This document shows, piece by piece, positions 8,712 to 16,037 of a DNA stretch of 52,020 nucleotides. The position numbers were made by a program, and so were the translations under genes. Within the stretch, counting starts at the first letter, position 1; each line of letters starts with the position of its first letter. The stretch is from Phormidium sp. FACHB-1136 (GTDB lineage Bacteria; Cyanobacteriota; Cyanobacteriia; Phormidesmidales; Phormidesmidaceae): the NCBI RefSeq assembly GCF_014697375.1, contig NZ_JACJRS010000037.1:1-52020 (forward strand). Reading direction: 5' to 3'. The notes under the pieces are model-generated. The model worked only from the letters and a program-made list of their open reading frames with translations, made no database searches and was not told the DNA's origin.

Positions 8712-9665
8712 ATGAAAGTTTTGACTGATCTGATGTCCCATTTGTGGATGGGACGACGAAATCCTAGTGCCCTATCTACGGCCACCCCTGCTTTGATCGC
8801 AACTGAGACACCTTCCCAAATACCGTTTGGTGCGTCTAGGCCGACGAATGCCGTCAGCGGCAAAACGGCCTTAATTACTGGAGCCTCGCGGGGCATTGGC
8901 CGCGCCATTGCCCTAGCCTTGGCCGATCACGGTGCCCAATGCCTGGTACTCGTGGCCCGTGATAGCCGACGATTGGCCCAGGTGGCTACCGAGGTAGAAC
9001 AGCGGGGGGCGAAGGCTGTTATCCTACCGCTGGATCTGACTCAGGCCGTGGCGGTGAATGTAGCCATTGCCCAGACCTGGCAACAACACGGCCCCATTCA
9101 TCTGCTGGTGAATTGTGCCGGAGTGGCCCACCAAGCGCCCTTTTTACAGGCATCTCTGCATCAGGTACAGGCGGAACTCGACACCAACCTGTTGGGGCTA
9201 TATACCGTCACTCGCCTAGTCGCCCGCCGCATGGTGGCCCGCCGCGAGGGCTGCATTGTCAATGTCTCTAGCCTGATGGGCAAGGTGGCGGCACCTACCA
9301 TGGCCACCTATTCCGCCACTAAGTTTGCCATCCTGGGCTTCACCCAAGCCCTGCGCAGCGAATTAGCCCCCCATCGGGTGCGCGTGGTGGCCCTGTTACC
9401 CTCCCTCACAGATACCGATATGGTGCGTGGCCTAGAGAGGTTCCGCTGGATGCGTCCGGCCTCAGCCGACCGGGTTGCCGCCGCCCTACTGCAAGGGTTG
9501 GGCCAGGGGCAAACGGAAATTCTAGTGGATTGGCAAAGCCGAGTAGCCGTACTGGGCCAACGTCTAGTTCCAGGACTGGTGGAACGCTTTGTGCAATGGG
9601 CCAGCCCCAAACAACAGCCCAGCCAGCCTAGTCCTTCCAGGATGATTCATCCGCAGAGGGGATAG
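8712..9665 (+). CDS. SDR family short-chain dehydrogenase/reductase
   Basis: This 317-residue NAD(P)-dependent oxidoreductase has an N-terminal extension of about 48 residues before the Rossmann fold. Motifs are the cofactor loop TGASRGIG (56-63), the NAG-like motif NCAG, catalytic Ser in NVSSLMG (Ser186/187) and YSATK (Tyr200, Lys204). The substrate cannot be predicted. The frame is open from 8583, but I chose the ATG at 8712 because GGAGGT stands about 6 bases in front of it. The last 20 or so residues are Pro/Gln/Ser-rich and unlike the fold. The stop codon sits directly before a TnsB relic in the same frame, so the tail may be altered by that event. Confidence 0.85.
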   Translation: MKVLTDLMSHLWMGRRNPSALSTATPALIATETPSQIPFGASRPTNAVSGKTALITGASRGIGRAIALALADHGAQCLVLVARDSRRLAQVATEVEQRGAKAVILPLDLTQAVAVNVAIAQTWQQHGPIHLLVNCAGVAHQAPFLQASLHQVQAELDTNLLGLYTVTRLVARRMVARREGCIVNVSSLMGKVAAPTMATYSATKFAILGFTQALRSELAPHRVRVVALLPSLTDTDMVRGLERFRWMRPASADRVAAALLQGLGQGQTEILVDWQSRVAVLGQRLVPGLVERFVQWASPKQQPSQPSPSRMIHPQRG

Positions 9666-9833
9666 AACAGCGAACACAAAGCGCCCAGGTCTTCAGGATG
9701 GCAGGGTTAAAAACGGATTCTCAACACTAAAGATGGAGATGACTTGGAGGTTGAGGAAAGTAATCAAGTCTGGCAGATGGATTATACTCCAGCCGATATT
9801 TTAGTGGTTGATGACGATGGAAATTTGCTCGGT
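9666..9833 (+). pseudogene. Fragment of a CAST (type V-K) TnsB transposase
   Basis: In the frame continuing past the dehydrogenase stop, the sequence reads SEHKAPRSSGWQG, then an in-frame TAA (9708-9710), then LNTKDGDDLEVEESNQVW and QMDYTPADILVVDDDGNLLG. From memory this lines up with the TnsB of Scytonema V-K CAST around RSPGWRG, then KDLSVDYSNHVWQCDHTR, then VDVLLVDQHGEIL. The Asp of WQMD matches the first catalytic residue of the DDE core. Only about 56 codons remain and there is a stop within them, so it is dead. It runs almost directly into a TniQ fragment at 9838, and tnsC is absent. I recalled the reference sequence and did not search for it. Confidence 0.65.
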
Positions 9834-9837
9834 TGTC

Positions 9838-10071
9838 CATACCATCCGCCTGTGTGCGGCTTGCTATGCCGAGCAGCCCCACCATCGGACGCATTGGCAG
9901 TACAAGGCAACCGCCTACTGTGAACCCCATGGGTTGGCCCTGCTGTCCCGTTGCCCCTGCTGTAAGGCTTCCTTTCCGATACCGGCAGAGTGGGGGGCTG
10001 GGATATGTCTTAGATGCGGTAAAGCCTTTGCTGACCTGGCCGAGTTTCAAAAGCAGGTTGTGAAGCTATAG
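9838..10071 (+). pseudogene. TniQ C-terminal zinc-finger fragment (CAST relic)
   Basis: About 77 codons ending with TAG at 10069-10071 read RLCAACYAEQPHHRTHWQYK, YCEPHGLALLSRCPCCKASF and WGAGICLRCGKAFADLAEFQ. The Cys/His spacing (CxxC, CxxHG, CPxC, CxxC) is that of the TniQ zinc fingers. The order of residues closely follows the small TniQ of cyanobacterial V-K CASTs (RLCGACYAES, EWQYK, CPNCQAPF, CHRC, PFAEMAKLQK, recalled from memory). The family protein is about 167 residues, so roughly the first 90 are missing. A TTG at 9808 could start translation, but its first residues derive from the tnsB junction. Conservation of the zinc residues means residual expression is not excluded. Confidence 0.7.
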
Positions 10072-10280
10072 CTCAGCCCTATCTGCGGATCAGAGGGGCC
10101 ATCCCCAGCCTAGATCGGTTTTACATCCTGAGAGGAATCCTAAGAATGTCCTTACTCTGTCCTTTGTGGCAGTAGAGTTAAATACCAGCCTCGGCCTGGG
10201 GGTTCTGGCCTTACCAGGACACCTCTGCGGCTGAGGCTAGGCACGGTTTGTCTTCAAATCACTCTGGCGTCTACGCTCCC

Positions 10281-12305
10281 ATGGTTCAAACTTCAGATGT
10301 TGTCCAGTTTCAGGATAAGGCCAACTTTATCTGGCAGGTGGCCGACGACATCCTCTTTGGCCCCTTCATGCACAACGAGTTTCGGGATGTGGTGCTGCCC
10401 TTTGTGGTGCTGCGACGGCTAGACTGCACCTACATCGATGGAATTCGGCAGCGGGTACGTCAGGACTACGCTACCTTCAAAGACGATCTGCCCGAAGCGG
10501 ATCTCGATCTGCTGCTGCTGGATGTGACCGACGGGCTGGGCTTCTACAACACCTCAGAGTTTGATCTCAAGCGCCTAGCCGACAATGAGGCGGCCCTGGA
10601 GGAGAACTTTAAGTTCTACATCCAGAGCTACAGCAGCAACGTGCGCGATATTTTGCAGAACTTTCAGCTAGACCAGGTGGTGGCCAAGCTGCTAAAGAAC
10701 AATCTGCTGAAGCGGTTGATCGAAATGTTTGTGGAGATCGACCTTCACCCCAGTGTGGTGAGCAACCACGATATGGGCTACATCTACGAGCATCTGCTCT
10801 ATAAGTTCAACCAGTTCACTGGGGAGACCGCCGGACACCACTACACCCCCCGCGAGGTGATTCGGCTGATGTGTAACCTGATTTTTGCCGAGCATGGCAA
10901 TGAGCTACAGGGGCGAGGCATTATCCGCAAGATTTTTGACCCCGCCTGCGGGTCGGGCGGGATGATCACCATTGCCAAAGATCACATCCTCAACCACATT
11001 AACGATCAGGCTACCATTCAGCTCTATGGTCAGGAGTTGAATGAGCAGACCTACGCCGTGTCGAAGTCTGACTTTTTGGTGACCGGAGAGAACCCAGAGA
11101 ACATTCGGGAGGGCAACAGCTTTACCAACGACCGCTTCAAGGGCGAGACGTTTCGCTACATGCTCTGCAATCCACCCTTTGGGGTGAACTGGAAGAGTGA
11201 GAAAGCCTTTATCGACGAAGAGGCCCAAAACCCAGCGGGTCGCTTCTCTGTGGGCACGCCACGCATTAATGATGGGGCGCTGCTGTTTTTGCAGCACATG
11301 ATTTCTAAGATGGAGCCCAACGGCAGCCGGATTGCCATTATTTTCAACGGCAGTCCCCTATTTACCGGGGAAGCGGGCAGCGGGGAAAGCAACATTCGCC
11401 GCTGGCTGATCGAAAATGACATGCTGGAGGCGATTGTGGCCCTACCCGACCAGATGTTTTACAACACGGGCATTAACACCTACATCTGGCTGGTGACAAA
11501 CCAAAAGCCGCCCCACCGGGAAGGCAAGGTGCAGCTTATTAATGGGGTGAGCCATTTCCGCAAGATGCGGAAATCTTTGGGGGATAAGCGCAAGGAGCTG
11601 TCGCCGGAGCACATTCAGGAGCTAACCCAGCTCTACACGGCCTTTGAGGAAAGTAAGGAAGTCAAGATCTTTAACGATGAAGAGTTTGGCTACTGGCGCA
11701 TTACCGTAGAACGCCCGCTACGGCTAAATTTTCAGGTGAGTGAGGAACGGCTGCGGCGGCTGAGGGAAGAGCGCAGTTGGATCAGCCTGGTGGAAAGCAA
11801 GAAGAAGGACGCCGCCAAGCGCCAGGAGGATATTGAGGCCGGACGGCAGGAGCAGGCCCAGTATTTGGCGGTGCTGAAGGCGCTGGATGGCACCAAGCTA
11901 TATAAAGATCGGGCCATCTTCTTGAAAGACCTGAAGCGGGAAGCGAAGGCCCAGGGTGTGAAGTTCCCGGCCCCGATTTTGAAGGCGATGATCAGCGCCC
12001 TGGGGGAGCGGGATGAAACGGCGGAGATTTGTAAGGATAAGGACGGCAACCCGGAACCCGACCCGGAACTGCGAGACTATGAGAATGTGCCGCTGACGGA
12101 TGATGTTGAGGCGTATATGGCGCGGGAGGTGCTGCCCCATGTGCCGGATGCCTGGGTGGATGAGAGCAAAACGAAGATTGGCTATGAGATACCGTTTACC
12201 CGGCATTTTTATGAGTATGTGCCGCCAAGACCGTTAGGGGAAATTGAGGCGGAGATTCGGGATTTGGAAGAGGAGATTCGGGGAATGTTGGAGGAGGTTT
12301 TGTAA
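10281..12305 (+). CDS. hsdM: Type I restriction-modification system methyltransferase subunit HsdM
   Basis: This 674-residue N6-adenine methyltransferase pairs with HsdS to methylate the recognition site and with HsdR to restrict foreign DNA. The N-terminal helical HsdM domain (FIWQVADDILFGPFMHNEF) precedes the AdoMet-binding motif FDPACGSGG (Asp220) and the catalytic motif NPPF (297-300). An acidic helical tail ends with repeated EIEAEIRDLEEEIRGMLEEV. I chose the ATG at 10281 over the upstream TTG at 10248 because it starts a normal family N-terminus. The last 30 codons are repeated at 12653-12742, where they still overlap the hsdS start. The ancestral hsdM-hsdS coupling has therefore been broken by the 437-bp insertion holding the AbrB gene. 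Confidence 0.92.
   Translation: MVQTSDVVQFQDKANFIWQVADDILFGPFMHNEFRDVVLPFVVLRRLDCTYIDGIRQRVRQDYATFKDDLPEADLDLLLLDVTDGLGFYNTSEFDLKRLADNEAALEENFKFYIQSYSSNVRDILQNFQLDQVVAKLLKNNLLKRLIEMFVEIDLHPSVVSNHDMGYIYEHLLYKFNQFTGETAGHHYTPREVIRLMCNLIFAEHGNELQGRGIIRKIFDPACGSGGMITIAKDHILNHINDQATIQLYGQELNEQTYAVSKSDFLVTGENPENIREGNSFTNDRFKGETFRYMLCNPPFGVNWKSEKAFIDEEAQNPAGRFSVGTPRINDGALLFLQHMISKMEPNGSRIAIIFNGSPLFTGEAGSGESNIRRWLIENDMLEAIVALPDQMFYNTGINTYIWLVTNQKPPHREGKVQLINGVSHFRKMRKSLGDKRKELSPEHIQELTQLYTAFEESKEVKIFNDEEFGYWRITVERPLRLNFQVSEERLRRLREERSWISLVESKKKDAAKRQEDIEAGRQEQAQYLAVLKALDGTKLYKDRAIFLKDLKREAKAQGVKFPAPILKAMISALGERDETAEICKDKDGNPEPDPELRDYENVPLTDDVEAYMAREVLPHVPDAWVDESKTKIGYEIPFTRHFYEYVPPRPLGEIEAEIRDLEEEIRGMLEEVL
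12216..12305 (+). repeat. Direct repeat copy 1: last 30 codons of hsdM
   Basis: This 90-bp stretch, encoding YVPPRPLGEIEAEIRDLEEE and onward to the stop, recurs at 12653-12742 with about eight mismatches and no indels, an offset of 437 bp. Here it is the functional end of hsdM. The two copies bracket the AbrB-type gene. Confidence 0.92.
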
Positions 12306-12410
12306 TGGATGACTGACCCGTAGGCTAGGCGAAACATTCGCAGAATCGGATTCTTGGTAGGCTGCTTCACCTTACAATGGCTGCGATAAAATTTTCTTAC
12401 GCGATTAAAC

Positions 12411-12647
12411 ATGAGCCCTATGTCTACTGTGACCGTCTCCGCTAAAGGCCAGGTTGTGATACCTGCTGATATTCGTGAGCAGTTGGGAATCACGCCTGGT
12501 AGTCAACTCATCTTTACCTTAGAAGGCGCTACGATTCGCGTAGAGGTTCAACGCGATGTAGATCTCACCACCCTTGATGCAGGGTTTGGTATGTTGGTGT
12601 GTCCTCCAGGGCCAACGCGCTACTTAACAAGTTTTGATGTTGCCTGA
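12411..12647 (+). CDS. AbrB/SpoVT-type DNA-binding protein (MazE-like antitoxin), no toxin beside it
   Basis: This 78-residue protein has a swapped-hairpin AbrB N-terminal domain: STVTVSAKGQVVIPADIREQ followed by LGITPGSQLIFTLEG is the diagnostic pattern. Such proteins are usually antitoxins that bind their own promoter and neutralise a PIN or MazF-type toxin, or are stand-alone regulators. The start is ATG 12411, or ATG 12420. No toxin frame follows: the gene ends at 12647 and the next thing is the duplicated hsdM end at 12653. A TACAAT about 40 bases upstream of the start is a possible -10. The gene may be what remains of a toxin-antitoxin pair, or may regulate the RM operon. The second idea is inference only. 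Confidence 0.8.
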   Translation: MSPMSTVTVSAKGQVVIPADIREQLGITPGSQLIFTLEGATIRVEVQRDVDLTTLDAGFGMLVCPPGPTRYLTSFDVA

Positions 12648-12652
12648 AAGGG

Positions 12653-12742
12653 TACGTGCTACCGAGACCGTTAGGGGAAATTGAGGCGGAGATTCGAGAT
12701 TTGGAAGAGGAGATTCGGGGGATGTTGGAGGAAATTTTATAG
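12653..12742 (+). repeat. Direct repeat copy 2: vestigial hsdM 3' end upstream of hsdS
   Basis: The sequence encodes YVLPRPLGEIEAEIRDLEEE and runs to TAG at 12740-12742, overlapping the GTG start of hsdS (TAGTG). It has no start codon of its own. GGAGG inside it, about 10 bases before GTG, serves as the hsdS ribosome site. This must be the original hsdM-hsdS junction. Confidence 0.9.
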
Positions 12743-14094
12743 TGATTCAATCTACGGATATTAATCCAGAACAAATTCCTTGGGTCGGTTCCATTCCATC
12801 CGACTGGCAATTAGCTAGATTAAAGAGAACAACGAAGCAAATTAAAAATGGGATCTGGGGTGACGAACCCAAACAAGATTCCAAGGATATTATTTGTGTT
12901 CGTGTCACAGACTTTGACAGAACAGCTTTCAGAGTTTCTCTTAATGACCCTACTTTTAGAAACGTTCCTCTAAGTCATAGAGTTGGGCGCACTCTGAAAA
13001 AGGGAGACTTATTGATTGAAAAGTCTGGTGGTGGGGACTTACAACCTGTTGGAGCAGTTGTAATATATGACCATGATGGGCCAGCGGTATGTTCTAATTT
13101 TGTTGCCCGCGTAGAGATTGACGATTCTTGCGATCCGCGTTTCTTGACTTATCTCCATGCACATCTTTACGCAGGTCGTGTAAACACTAGAGCCATTAAG
13201 CAGACTACAGGGATTCAAAACCTTGATTCACAATATTATTTTGATGAGGTTGTAGGTTTACCTGCTCTAGTAAGGCAGAAGGAAATCGCAAATTTCCTTG
13301 ATCGCAAAACCGCAGCCATCGACACGCTCATTGCCAAAAAACAGCGCCTTATCGAGCTTCTCGAAGAAAAACGCGCCGCCCTCATCAACCAGGCCGTTAC
13401 CAAGGGGCTAAACCCCAATGTTCCCATGAAGGACTCCGGCATCCCCTGGATTGGTGAGATTCCAGAGCATTGGGAAGCTAAGCGATTGAAGTATGTTTGT
13501 GATCTCGAAACAGGGCATACTCCAAGAAAATCTGAAGAAAGTTATTGGGATGATGAAGAATGTACTATCCCTTGGGTGTCATTGAATGACACAAAGACTT
13601 TGGAAAAAAGTGATTATATTGATGATACAAAAATAAAAATTAGTGAATACGGGATGGCTAATTCTTCGGCCCATTTGATAGAAGCTGGAGCCGTCGTTTT
13701 TAATAGAGATGGAGCTAGAGTGGGGCTTGCGGCTATAACCACAAAGCCTATGGCTGTATCTCAACATATTATTGCTTGGGTTTGTAAAACTGAGATGCTG
13801 AACACCTTCGTGCTTCATGTCATGTATGCAATGAAGGGAGAACTATATCGTTTAACCGCAGGATCAACAATTCCTACAATTGGAATGAATGATGTCAAGG
13901 GAATGATTACTACAGTTCCACCAATAGAAGAACAAAGGGCAGTCATGGCTCTTCTGCTGAGGAAAAAGCAAAAGATTGATCAGTCAATCAAAAAAATATA
14001 CTCACAAATCGAAAGACTCCAAGAATATCGCCAGTCATTGATTACCGCAGCCGTAACCGGAAAGCTGGAGGTGCCAGTTGACGAGACATCATAA
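12742..14094 (+). CDS. hsdS: Type I restriction-modification specificity subunit HsdS
   Basis: This 450-residue protein sets the DNA target of the type I enzyme. It has two target-recognition domains, each introduced by a typical phrase (IPWVGSIPSDWQLARLK; IPWIGEIPEHWEAKRLK) and each followed by a long conserved helix (QKEIANFLDRKTAAIDTLIA, then KKQRLIELLEEKRAALINQA; at the end EEQRAVMALLLRKKQKIDQS). The GTG start overlaps the stop of the vestigial hsdM end, and GGAGG precedes it. Base composition is mosaic: both recognition domains are AT-rich, while the central helix (about 13300-13470) is GC-rich like hsdM. This suggests that the domains were swapped in. The recognition sequence cannot be predicted. 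Confidence 0.92.
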   Translation: MIQSTDINPEQIPWVGSIPSDWQLARLKRTTKQIKNGIWGDEPKQDSKDIICVRVTDFDRTAFRVSLNDPTFRNVPLSHRVGRTLKKGDLLIEKSGGGDLQPVGAVVIYDHDGPAVCSNFVARVEIDDSCDPRFLTYLHAHLYAGRVNTRAIKQTTGIQNLDSQYYFDEVVGLPALVRQKEIANFLDRKTAAIDTLIAKKQRLIELLEEKRAALINQAVTKGLNPNVPMKDSGIPWIGEIPEHWEAKRLKYVCDLETGHTPRKSEESYWDDEECTIPWVSLNDTKTLEKSDYIDDTKIKISEYGMANSSAHLIEAGAVVFNRDGARVGLAAITTKPMAVSQHIIAWVCKTEMLNTFVLHVMYAMKGELYRLTAGSTIPTIGMNDVKGMITTVPPIEEQRAVMALLLRKKQKIDQSIKKIYSQIERLQEYRQSLITAAVTGKLEVPVDETS

Positions 14095-14134
14095 TTAAAA
14101 TAGAATTCTTGAAATAGAAAAGAGAGAAATAACT

Positions 14135-15289
14135 GTGAGAAATCCAAACAATCTTCAATGGAAAGCAAGCCTAAGACAACAGTTGCTAAGTGAGATTAAC
14201 TTTGTTCAGCGGCACATCAGTCTAAAAAGAACTCCGCCACTTATTTTGACTGGAATGGGATTTAGAGGTAGTTTTGAAATATCTTGGAGCTATAACAAAG
14301 ATGTCATATTTATATTGGCTACGACAAAGACCTGGGATTATATCCTTAACGAAATATGTAAGTGTGGTTCTAATAACGCTTCTCCTCGTATTTTAGAAGA
14401 CAAGAAAAACGATTTCTTGTCAAAGATTTCTAAAAAGCCGGAAAGCAGAAATCGTCTTGGCATAAATGACCTCCCTTTTTATAAGAGACAGATTCGTAAA
14501 ACAAAACCCTGGCGAGAGATAAATGACAATTCTTTTGGGAAGTGGGTTGAATTGTCTACTCTTCTTCCCTCATTCATAGATTGGCGATTTGGCCCAAATC
14601 TTGAGTTGGCTAAAGACCAGCAGAAAAATATTCTGTCCTACGTAAAACAATACGCCGAGGTAGCGAGAACTTTCTTTGACAGTCGTGGAAGGATATTAGG
14701 CTATGAAGTTGGAGAATCAGGCTTGTGGATAAACAGCATTCCTCAAACTGAAATGACTGATTCGTTTCCTAAATCTATAATCTATGGTTTGGGTGGCAGG
14801 TCAGATATCGCTATTTTGTCTAACGACAACTCCGGCACAGTAGAGTATTGGGATTTGAAGACACGTCCACCTTCTAAATCTATCTCTAGGGATCAACTGA
14901 TCAAGCAATCAGATCTTCAACAGGTGGCTACCCAAGCTCCAATGCAACTAATCCTACCAAATCAGGGACAGTTACCTATCCCTGATGTATATCCAGTCAA
15001 AACCATCGGGATTTTGGGAATTGGTACTGATGATCGCAATCAGGTTATTTGGAAGGATAAAGAAGCCTTAATACCTGAAAGGCAGACACCAATTTTGGGA
15101 AAGACAATTAGCACAGAAAGAACTGCCCAGTGGCATGAGCAGCTTGGTAACTCAGAGCGGGTAGAACTAGCGGCAGACATTTTGCGACAAGCTGCCCAAA
15201 GATTGATTGAGGCTCTTGTTCAATCTGATGAATGGGAGTTAATCAAAGAAGCACTCGATGAGCATTGGAGACTCAAATATAACTGCTAG
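14135..15289 (+). CDS. Uncharacterised RM-associated protein with PD-(D/E)XK-like motif
   Basis: I do not recognise this 384-residue protein. It starts with GTG 14135, 40 bases after hsdS, on the same strand and equally AT-rich, so it is probably co-transcribed with hsdS. One stretch looks like a nuclease core: GGRSDIAILS (Asp224) then VEYWDLKTRPPS (Glu237, Asp240, Lys242), giving an acidic residue on one strand and D-x-K on the next about 16 residues later, as in PD-(D/E)XK enzymes. No ATPase or methylase motif is visible, and no membrane segment. A C-terminal helical part (LAADILRQAAQRLIEALVQS) follows. It could be a restriction accessory nuclease, an independent defence effector, or an unrelated protein. 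The nuclease reading is inference. Confidence 0.6.
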   Translation: MRNPNNLQWKASLRQQLLSEINFVQRHISLKRTPPLILTGMGFRGSFEISWSYNKDVIFILATTKTWDYILNEICKCGSNNASPRILEDKKNDFLSKISKKPESRNRLGINDLPFYKRQIRKTKPWREINDNSFGKWVELSTLLPSFIDWRFGPNLELAKDQQKNILSYVKQYAEVARTFFDSRGRILGYEVGESGLWINSIPQTEMTDSFPKSIIYGLGGRSDIAILSNDNSGTVEYWDLKTRPPSKSISRDQLIKQSDLQQVATQAPMQLILPNQGQLPIPDVYPVKTIGILGIGTDDRNQVIWKDKEALIPERQTPILGKTISTERTAQWHEQLGNSERVELAADILRQAAQRLIEALVQSDEWELIKEALDEHWRLKYNC

Positions 15290-15455
15290 CTAGTATTCAA
15301 AAAATGAGTGTTTAGAGCTGGTAGCTATGCGAAACCCTAACGCGACTATCCCACTTCGCCTAGGTATATAGATATCTTTGGTACAGAAGAAGAATATATT
15401 GACAAAACTGCCGGGGAGGAGTGGGAAATCAGGGAGATCCACACCACAACCTAAA

Positions 15456-15488
15456 AAGGGGGAGGACATCAGAGTTGTCCTCCCCCTT
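15456..15488 (-). terminator. Rho-independent terminator of the small leftward gene
   Basis: A perfect 13-bp stem (AAGGGGGAGGACA with its complement) encloses a 7-base loop. Read leftward, the stem is followed by a run of five T residues. It begins 5 bases after the stop codon of the 42-codon gene at 15493-15621, which makes it that gene's terminator. In the other direction it would also stop transcripts leaving the gene at 14135-15289, though without a good T tract. Confidence 0.85.
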
Positions 15489-15492
15489 CTGA

Positions 15493-15621
15493 CTACCGAC
15501 TTGTAGCGATTGAAAAGACCCCTGACGTCCACCAATTAGCCAGAACGGCTGCCGAGTAGGTGCATAGGCCAGCAAAGTGAGCCACTGGCGGTACTTTCAG
15601 AAATCGCTGGATCATTTTCAT
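15493..15621 (-). CDS. Small hydrophobic protein of 42 residues, unknown
   Basis: An ATG at 15621 is preceded by AAAGGAGGT with a 7-base gap, the best ribosome site I saw in the window. It opens MKMIQRFLKVPPVAHFAG, continuing LCTYSAAVLANWWTSGVFSI to a TAG at 15493. The terminator at 15488-15456 follows at once. Good ribosome site, short frame and tight terminator together argue for a real gene. Residues about 12-38 are moderately hydrophobic and could cross a membrane. The frame is open further upstream (ATG at 15717 would add MVRCLVFVIGLIVLALP), giving a 74-residue alternative without a good ribosome site. It is transcribed against its neighbours inside the defence island. I cannot name a family; a toxin-like membrane peptide is one guess. 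Confidence 0.55.
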   Translation of the reverse strand: MKMIQRFLKVPPVAHFAGLCTYSAAVLANWWTSGVFSIATSR

Positions 15622-15975
15622 AGGCTTTACCTCCTTTCCTCCACAGATGCTGGGAGGACGCTTTTTGGGCAGGGCCAGAACAATCAGACCGATAACGAAA
15701 ACAAGGCATCGGACCATCGGGGCAGGGGTCGTCCCTTCGGCTGGGAAGCTTGAAAACCTAAAAGATTTGGTGTGGGCGTTTCCCGATGGCCTTTGCATAT
15801 TGTAACGCAAGGAACCCCAGGTGCCCTGGTCGTAACAACCCCACCCCTTGAGGTGTAGCACCCGCCCCTAGGTCGTCTGGCCAGCATTCTCCCAGCAACG
15901 AGGCAGGGCCAGATCTACCCATGTGAAGTGTTATGTGCTGGCTGTTACGGTTAAATTTCTGGCAGGTAGTTTAGG

Positions 15976-15988
15976 TATCTTAAAGATA
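15976..15988. promoter_or_regulatory. Candidate operator/promoter palindrome upstream of ietA
   Basis: TATCTTAAAGATA is a perfect 6-1-6 inverted repeat 49 bases before the ietA ATG at 16038. It sits in an AT-rich dip (GTTAAATTTC, then GTTTAGG) in otherwise GC-rich sequence, where a promoter would be expected. TATCTT could itself be a weak -10. Palindromes of this size occur by chance, so this is only a candidate. Confidence 0.3.
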
Positions 15989-16037
15989 GGGCCGCAATCA
16001 CCCTCTAGGCCGGTTCTTGAACCATCGCAAGCAAACC

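Noticed and set aside
9690..9712. GGATGGCAGGGTT near the island's left edge resembles GGATGGCGGGATT of the tRNA-Pro gene, as if an attachment site duplication.
   Set aside because: Only about 11 of 13 bases agree, and the stretch is explained as TnsB coding sequence (SGWQG). Too weak to call an att site.
15622..15861. Extension of the small leftward gene to 122 residues.
   Set aside because: The extended frame lacks a ribosome site and its first half reads as low-quality sequence. The ATG at 15621 has a near-perfect one. The 74-residue version from 15717 remains possible.
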